Assembly (NCBI GenBank): GCA_000017645.1
Contig: CP000781.1
Coordinates: 4,451,501-4,515,500 of the forward strand
DNA length: 64,000 nt
DNA from: Xanthobacter autotrophicus Py2
GTDB taxonomy: Bacteria > Pseudomonadota > Alphaproteobacteria > Rhizobiales > Xanthobacteraceae
Direction of reading: 5' to 3'
This document shows, in pieces, positions 51,895 to 59,751 of the stretch (position 1 is the stretch's first letter; each line of letters starts with the position of its first letter). Position numbers and translations under genes: made by a program. The notes under the pieces are model-generated. The model searched no databases, had not been told where the DNA came from, and was given only the letters and a program-made list of their open reading frames with translations.

Positions 51895-52320
51895 TCAGCA
51901 ATTCTGGGAGGTGAGCGCGAGGATCGCCGCGCCGGACAGTTTCTGTTCGCCGTTCTGGTCGCGGACGGCAAGGTCGAGGCGCGCCCGCTGCTCCCCCTGC
52001 GCCTCGAACAGCTCCGCCACCGTGGCGGTGAGGGTGAGACGGTCGCCGAGGCGGGTCATGGCGAGGAACCGCGTCGAGAAGGCGCGCAAGGCGGTGAGCG
52101 GCGCGTTGGCCGTCAGCAGGCGGCCGAGGGAGGCCATCACGAACATGCCCTGGGCGAACACGTCCTTTTCCCCGGCGGCGTGGGCGAAATCGATGTCGAT
52201 GTGGATCGGGTTGTGGTCGCCCGAGGCGCCGGCATAGAGCGCCAGCTGTGTGCGGGTGACCAGGGGCAGTTCCAGCGTGGCGAAGGTGTCGCCGATCGCG
52301 AGGGCAGGGGCGTGCGTCAT
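51895..52320 (-). CDS. MaoC-type enoyl-CoA hydratase, catalytic partner
   Basis: The 141-residue hot-dog-fold protein has the hydratase motif YAGASGDHNPIHIDIDFAHAAG with the catalytic Asp and His, placing it with (R)-specific enoyl-CoA hydratases. It is single-domain. It follows the companion gene at 52333-52776 by 12 bp; that partner lacks the catalytic pair, so the two probably form a heterodimer. Confidence 0.88.
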   Translation of the reverse strand: MTHAPALAIGDTFATLELPLVTRTQLALYAGASGDHNPIHIDIDFAHAAGEKDVFAQGMFVMASLGRLLTANAPLTALRAFSTRFLAMTRLGDRLTLTATVAELFEAQGEQRARLDLAVRDQNGEQKLSGAAILALTSQNC

Positions 52321-52332
52321 GGTTGCGTGCCC

Positions 52333-52776
52333 CTAGCCGTTGCGGATCACGAGGGTGGATTTCAGGTCGGCGACGCGGCGGCCGGCCTCGTCGTCCACGG
52401 CGGTCTCGCGCAGCACGAATTCCAGCGCGCCGTTCTTCTTGTCGTAGATGTCCGCCACCGTCTGGGTGAAGGTGAGCCGCTCGCCGGCGCACACCACCCG
52501 CTGATAGGCGAAGGATTGCTCGCCGTGCAGCAGCCGCGCGAAGTCGAGGCCCAGGCGGTTGAAGAACAGGAACGGGTCCGGCCCGTCCATCTCCAGGCAG
52601 AACAATTGCGTCGGCGGGAGGGGCAGCGAGGCATAGCCCGCCGCGCGGGCCGCCGCCTCGTCGGTGAAGACGGGATTGGTCTCGCCGATGGTGCGGGCGA
52701 AGAAGCGGATGCGCCCCTTCTCCACCTCCACCGTGAACGGATCGAATACGTGGCCGATGAAGCTGCGGTCGATCAT
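52333..52776 (-). CDS. MaoC N-terminal-like (FAS1 DH region) protein, non-catalytic partner
   Basis: The 147-residue protein matches the N-terminal MaoC-like dehydratase group: SFIGHVFDPFTVEVEKGRIRFFARTIGETNPVFTDEAAARAAGYASLPLPPTQLFCLEMDG. The equivalent of the catalytic D-x4-H reads ETNPVF, so Asp is Glu and His is Phe, and activity alone is unlikely. ATG 52776 overlaps the thiolase stop as ATGA. It is expected to pair with the MaoC at 51895-52320, as in HadA/HadB- or ChsH-type hydratases. Confidence 0.85.
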   Translation of the reverse strand: MIDRSFIGHVFDPFTVEVEKGRIRFFARTIGETNPVFTDEAAARAAGYASLPLPPTQLFCLEMDGPDPFLFFNRLGLDFARLLHGEQSFAYQRVVCAGERLTFTQTVADIYDKKNGALEFVLRETAVDDEAGRRVADLKSTLVIRNG

Positions 52777-53960
52777 CGTGTGCCCCGGTCCGCCGTGTAG
52801 AGGGTGACCACGCAGGCGCCGCCGAGGCCGAGATTGTGCTGGAGCGCCACCCGCGCCCCCTCCACCTGCCGCGCCTCCAGGGTGCCGCGCAGCTGGCCGG
52901 TCAGCTCGAAGCATTGCGCAAGGCCGGTAGCGCCCAGCGGATGGCCCTTGGAGAGCAGCCCGCCCGAGGGATTGGTGACCACCTTGCCGCCATAGGTGTT
53001 GTCGCCGTCGAGGATGAACTTCTCCGCCCCGCCCTCCGGGCAGAAGCCGAGGCCCTCATAGGTAATCAGCTCGTTGGCGGTGAAGCAGTCGTGCAGCTCG
53101 GCCACGTCCACCTCGTCGGGGCCGAGGCCTGCCTGCGCCCACACCGAGGCCGCCGCCGCGGCGGTCATGTCGTAGCCCACCACCCGCATCAGGTCCGGCT
53201 CGAAGCTGGAGGGAAAGTCCGTGGTCATGGCCTGGGCGGCGATGGTCACGGTGGTGTCGATGCCGTGGCGCCGCGCGAACTCCGGCGTGCACAGGATGGC
53301 GGCCGCCGCGCCGCAGGTGGGCGGGCAGCATTGCAGGCGGGTGAGCAGGCGCGTCACCGGCGGCGAGGCCATCACCTCCTCCACGCTCACCTCCTTGCGG
53401 AAGATGGCGCGGGCATTGTGGACCGCATGGCGGCTAGCCTTGGCGCGGATGGCGGCGAAGGTGGTGTCCCTGGTGCCATACTTGTTCTGGTGTGCGATGC
53501 CGGCGCCGCCGAACATCTTCGGCGCCATGGGCACGTCGCCGTCATAAGCCACGTCGGTGGTGACCTTGATGAAGTCTTCCAGCGGCCCCGGCCGGTCCTT
53601 CCAATGCTCCACCAGGGCGCCCGGCTGCATCTGCTCGAAGCCGAGCGCCAGCACGCACTCGGCCTGTCCCGACAGGATCGCGTTGCGGGCCAGCCACAAG
53701 GCGGTGGAGCCGGTGGCGCAATTGTTGTTCACGTTCACCACCGGGATGCCGGTGAGGCCCACGCCGTAGAGCGCCTTCTGGCCGCTGGTGGAATCGCCAT
53801 AGACGTAGCCCACATAGGCCTGCTGGACCTTGGCATAGTCGATGCCGGCATCCGCCAGCGCGCTGCGCACCGCCTCGCCCGCCAGCGCCACGTAGCTCGG
53901 GCTTTCGCTCGGTTTCACGAAGCGGGTCATGCCCACCCCGCCCACCACCACCTGTGCCAT
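52773..53960 (-). CDS. SCP-x-type thiolase / acetyl-CoA acyltransferase-like protein
   Basis: The 395-residue protein is a thiolase of the sterol carrier protein-x or lipid-transfer type. The nucleophile is C81 in VNNNCATGSTALWL; other blocks are ELHDCFTANELITYEGLGFCPEG and NPSGGLLSKGHPLGATGLAQ with the catalytic His. It would cleave or (retro-aldol style) split a 3-oxo- or 3-hydroxyacyl-CoA. It heads the minus-strand operon thiolase - MaoC-like - MaoC - SDR. A FadR-type operator lies about 90-104 bp upstream of ATG 53960. Confidence 0.92.
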   Translation of the reverse strand: MAQVVVGGVGMTRFVKPSESPSYVALAGEAVRSALADAGIDYAKVQQAYVGYVYGDSTSGQKALYGVGLTGIPVVNVNNNCATGSTALWLARNAILSGQAECVLALGFEQMQPGALVEHWKDRPGPLEDFIKVTTDVAYDGDVPMAPKMFGGAGIAHQNKYGTRDTTFAAIRAKASRHAVHNARAIFRKEVSVEEVMASPPVTRLLTRLQCCPPTCGAAAAILCTPEFARRHGIDTTVTIAAQAMTTDFPSSFEPDLMRVVGYDMTAAAAASVWAQAGLGPDEVDVAELHDCFTANELITYEGLGFCPEGGAEKFILDGDNTYGGKVVTNPSGGLLSKGHPLGATGLAQCFELTGQLRGTLEARQVEGARVALQHNLGLGGACVVTLYTADRGTR

Positions 53961-54049
53961 GCGTTTCCCCTGAATTTGATTGTGCCGATGGTGGAGCGCA
54001 CCGGCAGGGTGACTGCGCCGGAGGGTGCCCATCGTTAATCAGTTTATCG

Positions 54050-54064
54050 GTTTGTCGGACAAAC
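54050..54064. promoter_or_regulatory. FadR/GntR-type operator upstream of the thiolase operon
   Basis: GTTTGTCGGACAAAC is a perfect inverted repeat around one central base and contains TTGTCGGACAA, a full match to the FadR-subfamily consensus TNGTNNNACNA. The same core recurs at 63500-63510. A GntR/FadR-type regulator gene lies at 56179-56964. Confidence 0.65.
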
Positions 54065-54200
54065 TATTTCAGCCGGTTCCGGTCTTGTCAACACGCGGGA
54101 AGCGGCTGTGCGGCTTCCGTCTGAACACGAGCTGCTACGATTGCCCCCCGGAACCCGATCCCGGAGAGAGTGAGGCCCGGCGCTTGCCCACCCGCTTCTC

Positions 54201-54314
54201 ACCATCGTCGCCCTCCGGCTTGAGCGGAGGGTCCATCGCGCCGCTCTCCCAGCCTCCGCCGCCTTGTCCCGGCCGGGCCATGGGCCGTCCGGTCAAGCCG
54301 GACGGCGACGGTGC
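54201..54314. repeat. Inverted pair of a second palindromic repeat
   Basis: Units at 54201-54238 and 54278-54314 are inverted copies of one sequence (plus strand CGTCGCCCTCCGGCTTGAGC in the first; its relative appears in complement in the second, with hairpin CCGTCCGG-TCAAG-CCGGACGG). They lie between the convergent-to-gap thiolase promoter region and the end of the nitronate monooxygenase gene. Confidence 0.55.
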
Positions 54315-54372
54315 GTGGGGGTTGAATGCGCTGCCCCGCACCCGCAGGTGGAAGAGGGGGCTTCGAGCCCTG

Positions 54373-55347
54373 TCAGGCGGCGGGCGTGAAGGCGGTGGAG
54401 GAGGCGGCCTCCTCCTGCGCGGTCTCGCGGCGGGCGGCGTGATATTCGGCGATGAGCTGGCGGCACAGCTCGGCCGCGGGCAGCACCTCGCGCACCGAGC
54501 CGACGCCCTGTCCGGCCGACCACACGGTCTTCCAGGCCTTGGCCTCGCTGGCCATGTCCAGCCCGCCCTCGTGCTTCGGCTGGTCAAGGTCGATGCCCGC
54601 GGCGGCAAGGCTCTGGCGCAGGAAATTCGCCGGCACGCCGCTGACCTTGGGAGTGTAGACGATGTCGTCGGCATTCGCCGCCACCACCATCTCCTTCTGC
54701 GCGTCGGGCACCATGCATTCCCGCGTGGCGAGGAAGCGGGTGCCGAGATACGCCATGTCGGCGCCGAGCATGCGGGCAGCGGCGATGTGGCGGCCGGTGC
54801 TCATGGCCCCGGACAAAACGATGGTGCCGGTGAAGAAGCTGGCGATCTCGGGGATGAGGGCGAACGGGCTCAATGTGCCTGCATGTCCGCCGGCCCCCGC
54901 GCACACGGCGATGATGCCGTCCACGCCGGCTTCCGCCGCCTTGCGGGCATGGCGCATGTTGACCACGTCGTGGAAGATGGCGCCGCCATAGCTGTGCACC
55001 GCATCCACCACCTCGCGCACCGCGCCGAGGGAGGTGATGACGAGGGGCACCTTGTGCTTCACCGTCAGCTCGATGTCGGCGGCCAGGCGCGGGTTGGACT
55101 TGTGGACGATGAGGTTCACCCCATAGGGCGCCGGGCGCGGGCCGGCCTGCGCCGCCGCGGCAAGCCGGTCCTCAATCTCGCCGAGCCAGGCCGCATAGGC
55201 ATCGCTGGTGCGCGCATTGAGGGCCGGGAAGGTGCCCACCAGCCCGCTGCGGCACACCTCCACCACCAGATCGGGGCCGGAGGCGAGGAACATGGGCGAG
55301 GCGATGGCCGGGATGGCAAGATCGCGGAACGCGGCGGGCAGGGCCAT
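54373..55347 (-). CDS. Nitronate monooxygenase-like FMN enzyme
   Basis: The 324-residue TIM-barrel protein matches the nitronate monooxygenase/2-nitropropane dioxygenase family: IPAIASPMFLASGPDLVVEVCRSGLVGTFPALNART, GVNLIVHKSNPR, VCAGAGGHAGTLSPFALIPEI (catalytic His) and SGAMSTGRHIAAARMLGADMAYLGTRFLATREC (FMN phosphate site). Many members near CoA genes are of unknown function and may not act on nitronates. GGAGGACA precedes the ATG. It is 26 bp downstream of the TetR gene, hence probably in its operon. Confidence 0.88.
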   Translation of the reverse strand: MALPAAFRDLAIPAIASPMFLASGPDLVVEVCRSGLVGTFPALNARTSDAYAAWLGEIEDRLAAAAQAGPRPAPYGVNLIVHKSNPRLAADIELTVKHKVPLVITSLGAVREVVDAVHSYGGAIFHDVVNMRHARKAAEAGVDGIIAVCAGAGGHAGTLSPFALIPEIASFFTGTIVLSGAMSTGRHIAAARMLGADMAYLGTRFLATRECMVPDAQKEMVVAANADDIVYTPKVSGVPANFLRQSLAAAGIDLDQPKHEGGLDMASEAKAWKTVWSAGQGVGSVREVLPAAELCRQLIAEYHAARRETAQEEAASSTAFTPAA

Positions 55348-55373
55348 GGGGTGTCCTCCGTTGGGGGCGAGGC

Positions 55374-56045
55374 TCAGCGCTTGGGCTGGCGTCGTTCTGA
55401 GGTGCGGGGCGCAAGGCCCTGGATGAGAAAATCGGCGGTCTGCCGGGCGATCTCGGCCGGCGCGAGGGGGCCGTCGGGCTTGTACCAATGGGCGATGGCG
55501 TTCAGCGCGCCGGCGATGGCGAAGGCGGCGGTGCGCACATCACAGGGGGCGATGGAGCCGTCCTCGATGCCGCTCTGGATCACGCCGCGCAGGGCCCGGT
55601 CGATCTGCGCTTTCAGGCGCCGCAGCTCAGCGCGGTTCTCGGGCGACAGGGCGGTGTCCGGGGTGCGGCTGATGCTCATGCCGAAGTCCATGGTCATGGC
55701 CTCGGCATACTGCTCCATCAGCGCGCGCAGCCGTTCGAGGCCGCTGGCCTGGGAGCCCGGCACGGTTGCCGCCGCCGCCTCGATCATCTCCAGCCCCATG
55801 CGGCAGCATTCGAACAGCACGTCGTCCTTGCTGCGGAAGTAATGATAGAGCGTCGGCTTGGTGACGTTCAGCTGCCGCGCCACGTCATCCAGCGAGGTGG
55901 CGTGAAAGCCCTTCTCGTTGAACAGCCGCGCCGCCGCCTTCAGCACTGCCTCGCGCTTCAGCGCCCGGTCGCGCCCGCGCTGGGCGGGGGAGCGCCAGGG
56001 TGAGGGATCCGCCATCGCGGCGGCGGTGGGTTTCGGAGGCGCCAT
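55374..56045 (-). CDS. TetR-family transcriptional regulator
   Basis: The 223-residue regulator has a basic N-terminal tail, a TetR helix-turn-helix (ALKREAVLKAAARLFNEKGFHATSLDDVARQLNVTKPTLYHYFRSKDDVLFECC, about residues 28-82) and a C-terminal ligand domain. It resembles regulators of acyl-CoA metabolism, which often bind CoA esters. A perfect 28-bp palindrome lies 60-87 bp upstream of the start, the likely autoregulatory operator. A second in-frame ATG (MADPSP) ten codons in is an alternative start. Confidence 0.9.
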   Translation of the reverse strand: MAPPKPTAAAMADPSPWRSPAQRGRDRALKREAVLKAAARLFNEKGFHATSLDDVARQLNVTKPTLYHYFRSKDDVLFECCRMGLEMIEAAAATVPGSQASGLERLRALMEQYAEAMTMDFGMSISRTPDTALSPENRAELRRLKAQIDRALRGVIQSGIEDGSIAPCDVRTAAFAIAGALNAIAHWYKPDGPLAPAEIARQTADFLIQGLAPRTSERRQPKR

Positions 56046-56104
56046 CGCAAGGTCCGGCCGGGAGGGGGAAGGCGACTTCGCGGGAAGCCGTCCGACCTGT
56101 GGGA

Positions 56105-56132
56105 CGTAAAGTTACTCATGAGTAACTTTACG
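56105..56132. promoter_or_regulatory. 28-bp perfect palindrome, TetR operator candidate
   Basis: The half-site CGTAAAGTTACTCA is followed by its exact complement, so all 28 bases are symmetric. It stands in the gap between the GntR stop and the TetR start, in an otherwise GC-rich setting. Length and symmetry are typical of TetR operators; the adjacent TetR is the natural candidate. Confidence 0.75.
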
Positions 56133-56178
56133 GTCAAGGGAATGCACGCCGGCAGCCCGCATCCGGGCGCAGCGGGTC

Positions 56179-56964
56179 TCAATCCTCGGCGTAGGTGCGG
56201 TCGATGGCCTGGTCGATGGACTTGCCGATCAGCTCGAAGCCGCGCTTCCAGTCGTTGATGTGCCGGCGCATCCACAACACCGCCTGCGCCTTGTCGTGCG
56301 CGCGCAAGGCCTCGATGATGGCGACATGGGCCGCCTTGTTGCGCTCGGCGGCGTGGGCATTGCGCCGGAACAGCATTTCGGTGGTGGGGAAGAACAGCTT
56401 GTTTTCCGGCTCGCGCGCGAACTGTAGCACGCGGTTGCCGGAGGCGCGCGCAAGGATATCGTGGAACTCGATGTCGAGCAGCGCCAGTTCGGAGGGCTTT
56501 TTCATCGCCTTCTCCGATTTCCTCATGTTGTCTTCCAGCTCGGCCAGGATCGCGTCCGTGATCCGCTCCGCCGCCAGCTCCGCCACCGCGGTCTCGATGG
56601 CCAGGGTCGATTCCCACAGCTCGCGGAAGGTGATCTCGTTGAGCACGAAGGCACGGCTGATGCCCCCGGCGAACCGGTCGTAATGGGGCACGGCGGCAAA
56701 CAGCCGGCGGCTGGAATCGCGCCGGATCAGGCCGCTCTGCTCCAGAAGCCGGATGCCCTCGCGCACGGTGGAGCGGTTGACGCCGAACTGGCGCACCAGC
56801 TCCGCCTCCGTGCCCAGGGCGTCGCCCGCCCGTACCCGGCCGGAGACAATCTGCCGCTCGATGGCATCCGCCACCAGCTTGTAGGCCGGTGCGGGGGTGA
56901 TGGGTGCGAACACGGAAGACGGTTCTGCCGTCCCGGCCTCGCGCGCCTCCTTGGTCTGCGCCAT
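56179..56964 (-). CDS. GntR-family regulator, FadR subfamily (FCD domain)
   Basis: The 261-residue protein has a winged helix (YKLVADAIERQIVSGRVRAGDALGTEAELVRQFGVNRSTVREGIRLLEQSGLIRR) and a helical FCD effector domain with metal-binding His/Asp candidates in LLDIEFHDILARASGN and HVAIIEALRAHDKAQAV. ATG 56964 follows GAGGACAG; the frame stays open 35 codons further upstream but without a good site. The FadR-type operator found at 54052-54062 and 63500-63510 is its likely target, which would place the two flanking catabolic operons under one regulator. Confidence 0.9.
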   Translation of the reverse strand: MAQTKEAREAGTAEPSSVFAPITPAPAYKLVADAIERQIVSGRVRAGDALGTEAELVRQFGVNRSTVREGIRLLEQSGLIRRDSSRRLFAAVPHYDRFAGGISRAFVLNEITFRELWESTLAIETAVAELAAERITDAILAELEDNMRKSEKAMKKPSELALLDIEFHDILARASGNRVLQFAREPENKLFFPTTEMLFRRNAHAAERNKAAHVAIIEALRAHDKAQAVLWMRRHINDWKRGFELIGKSIDQAIDRTYAED

Positions 56965-57098
56965 CTGTCCTCGCTCTCGTCCCGCATTGGCGGCCCTCGG
57001 GGCCTCATCCTGACATAGGCTGCCCGGCAAATCCTGTCGAGGCGCCGGCTGGGCGGAGAACCCTCTCACCGGGGCGGGGGAGGGCGTGCCGGTCTCCC

Positions 57099-58664
57099 TC
57101 AGCCCGCCGCGCGTTCGCGCAGCACGTTCTTCATCACCTTGCCGTTGGGATTGCGGGGCAGGCCCTCCGGCAGGATGGTGACGCGGTCGGGCACCTTGTA
57201 GTCCGACAGCCGCGCGGCGCAGAAGCGGCGCAGGTCGTCCACGGAGAGGTCGGGACCTGCCACCACGAACGCCTCGACCCGTTCGCCCAGCACCGGATCG
57301 GGATAGCCCACCACGGCGGCCTCGCTCACGTCCGGATGGAACACCAGCACGCTCTCCACCTCGGCCGAATAGACCTTGTAGCCGGCGCGGTTGATCATGT
57401 CCTTCTTGCGGTCGAACACCTTGAGATAGCCCTCGGCGTCGATGGAGCCCACGTCGCCCGAGCGCCAGTAGCCGCCGACGAAGGCGGTGGCGTCGGCCTC
57501 GGGATTACGCCAGTAGCCGGGCACGATCGAGGCGCCGGCGATCCACAATTCGCCCGCCGTGCCGGGGGGCACCTCGCGGCCGTCCTCGTCCATGACCTTC
57601 AGGTCGATGCAGGGCATCACCCTCCCGACACTGTCGAGCCGCTCGGGTGGGGCGTCGCGCGGAAGGATGGCGACGGGAGAGCTGGTCTCGGTGGCGCCGT
57701 AGACGTTGAACAGGGTGAGCTTGGGGCTTTTCTCCTTCAGCCGGCGGGCGCTGGCTTCCGGCATGGGGGCGCCGCCGAAGGCCGCGATGCGCCAGCTGGA
57801 GAGATCCAGTTGCTCGAACTGCGGATCGAGCAGGCAGAGGTTGTACATGGCCGGCACCATCAGCGCTGCCGTCAGCCTTTCCCGCGCCGCCAGCTCCAGG
57901 AACAGCCGGGCCTTGAACTGGCCCATGAGGATGAGGCACGCCCCCGCCGCCAGCGTGCCGTGGATGACCCCCACGAGCCCGGTCATGTGGGCGTTCGGCA
58001 CCGCCAGCACGGTGCGGTCGCCCGGCTCCAGCCCCAGCGCGTAGCGATAGTGCAGGCAGGAATGGATGACGCCGAGGTTGGTGAGCACGGCGCCCTTGGG
58101 CTTTCCCGTGGTGCCGGAGGTGTAGAGGATGCAGAAGGGATCTTCTTCCGAAACGTCTGCTGCACGTTCGGGCGCCGGCTGCGCGAACAGCTCCTCGTAG
58201 GGCTCGGAACCCGTCGCGCTGCCACCGGCGGCGAAGCGGTGGCGCAGCTCGGGCACCTCGGCGGCCTCCGGCAGCTCGCTGGCGCAGGCGGCATCGTGGA
58301 CCAGCAGCATGGTCCCGCTCTGGGCGAGGATATAGGCGATTTCCGGCCGCCGCTGGCGGATGTCGAGGGTGACATGGATGGCGCCGATGCGGGCGCAGGC
58401 CAGCGACAGTTCCACCACCGCCAGATGGTTGCCCACCAGCGTGGCGACGCGCGCGCCCTTGCGCACCCCATGGGCGAACAGCCCGTCCGCCAGCCGCTCC
58501 ACCGCCGCGTCCAGCGCGCCATAGGTGACGCGCCGCTCGCCACCCACCACGGCGAGCGCATCCGGCGTGCGTGCCACCCAGGACCGGAACAGGGCATCGA
58601 CGCTGGGCGGGCGGTCGATGAAGCACGGCACCACCCGGCCGAAATGCACTTCGTGTCTGATCAT
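57099..58664 (-). CDS. Acyl-CoA synthetase (class I adenylate-forming)
   Basis: The 521-residue enzyme activates a carboxylic acid to its CoA ester. Adenylation motifs are ILYTSGTTGKPKGAVLTN, VYGATETSSPVA, YWRSGDVGSIDAEGYLKVFDRKKDMINRAGYKVYSAEVE and the C-terminal catalytic Lys in LPRNPNGKVMKNVL. The start at 58664 sits behind GGAGG. It lies 96 bp after the quinone oxidoreductase gene in a five-gene run from the binding protein at 63446. It resembles long- and medium-chain or cyclohexanecarboxylate-type ligases; chain preference is not evident. Confidence 0.92.
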   Translation of the reverse strand: MIRHEVHFGRVVPCFIDRPPSVDALFRSWVARTPDALAVVGGERRVTYGALDAAVERLADGLFAHGVRKGARVATLVGNHLAVVELSLACARIGAIHVTLDIRQRRPEIAYILAQSGTMLLVHDAACASELPEAAEVPELRHRFAAGGSATGSEPYEELFAQPAPERAADVSEEDPFCILYTSGTTGKPKGAVLTNLGVIHSCLHYRYALGLEPGDRTVLAVPNAHMTGLVGVIHGTLAAGACLILMGQFKARLFLELAARERLTAALMVPAMYNLCLLDPQFEQLDLSSWRIAAFGGAPMPEASARRLKEKSPKLTLFNVYGATETSSPVAILPRDAPPERLDSVGRVMPCIDLKVMDEDGREVPPGTAGELWIAGASIVPGYWRNPEADATAFVGGYWRSGDVGSIDAEGYLKVFDRKKDMINRAGYKVYSAEVESVLVFHPDVSEAAVVGYPDPVLGERVEAFVVAGPDLSVDDLRRFCAARLSDYKVPDRVTILPEGLPRNPNGKVMKNVLRERAAG

Positions 58665-58760
58665 GGCTTCCTCCCGGCAGGCCCGGCGCGGCACTTGCGG
58701 CCGCTTCGCGGGACCCGTCCGCTGGCGTTCAAATCACTTTATGCGAGGGGCGTGCCCCGC

Positions 58761-59732
58761 TCACGGCTCCAGCACCACCTTGCCCACGGTGCGCCGGCCC
58801 GCCAGCGCCTCCAGCGCCGCCGGCGCCTGCGCCAGCGGGAAGACATCGCGGATGAGCGGGGCGATGGCCCCGCTCCGGCGCAGGGCGAACAATTCGTCGA
58901 ACATGGCGCTTACCAGCTCGGGATGATGCTGGCGGTAGGCGCCCCAATAGACGCCCATGGCGGCGGCGTTCTTCAGCAGCAGCCGGTTGGAGGGCAGGTC
59001 CGCCACCGCCCCGCCGGCAAAGCCGACGATGACGAGCCGCCCGCCCCAGGCGAGGCACCTGAGGCTGTCCACCGCCACCTTGCCGCCCACCGGATCGACG
59101 ATGACATCCACGCCCCGGCCGTGGGTGATCTCCTTCACCCGCTCCACCAGGGGTTCGGCGGCATAATCAATGGTCTCGTCGGCGCCGAGCTCGTGACACA
59201 AAGCGGTCTTCTGCGGCCCGCCGGCAGTGGCGATCACCCGCGCCCCCCAGTGCCGTGCCAGCTGGATCGCGGCGGAGCCGACACCGCCGGCGCCCGCATG
59301 CACCAGCACGGTCTCCCCCGCCTTCAGGCCGGCGCGGTGGCGCAGGGCGAGGTGGGCGGTGGGATAGATCACCGGCAGGGCCACGGCCTCGCGCAGGGGG
59401 AAATCGTCGGGCAGCTTCTGCGCGCCCAGCGCCGGCACCGCCGCATGCTCGGCGAAGCCGCCGTGGTCCATCAGCGCGCACAGGCGGTCGCCGGGGCGGA
59501 ACGGGCTGTTAGGCCCGGCCTCCACCACCGTGCCGGCCACCTCGATGCCGGGCGTGAAGGGCAAAGGCGGCTTCACCTGGTAGCGGCCGCGGATCATCAG
59601 CGTGTCGAGGAAGTTGACCCCCGCCGCCGCCACCTTCACCACGCAGCCGTCGTGGGCCGGGCGCGGATCGGGGCAGTCGCCGAACACCATGGCGCCGTCT
59701 TCGGTGATCTCATGGACGCGCCAGCCGCGCAT
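58761..59732 (-). CDS. NADPH:quinone oxidoreductase-like MDR protein
   Basis: The 323-residue protein is a zinc-free medium-chain dehydrogenase/reductase: GVNFLDTLMIRGRYQVKPPLPFTPGIEVAGTVVEAG, cofactor motif VLVHAGAGGVGSAAIQLARHWGA and GKVVLEP at the C-terminus. Members reduce quinones, enones or enoyl-CoA esters. It lies 19 bp downstream of the acyl-CoA dehydrogenase gene, so it may handle an unsaturated intermediate of the pathway. Confidence 0.9.
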   Translation of the reverse strand: MRGWRVHEITEDGAMVFGDCPDPRPAHDGCVVKVAAAGVNFLDTLMIRGRYQVKPPLPFTPGIEVAGTVVEAGPNSPFRPGDRLCALMDHGGFAEHAAVPALGAQKLPDDFPLREAVALPVIYPTAHLALRHRAGLKAGETVLVHAGAGGVGSAAIQLARHWGARVIATAGGPQKTALCHELGADETIDYAAEPLVERVKEITHGRGVDVIVDPVGGKVAVDSLRCLAWGGRLVIVGFAGGAVADLPSNRLLLKNAAAMGVYWGAYRQHHPELVSAMFDELFALRRSGAIAPLIRDVFPLAQAPAALEALAGRRTVGKVVLEP

Positions 59733-59751
59733 GGGGGATGCCTTTCTGCGA

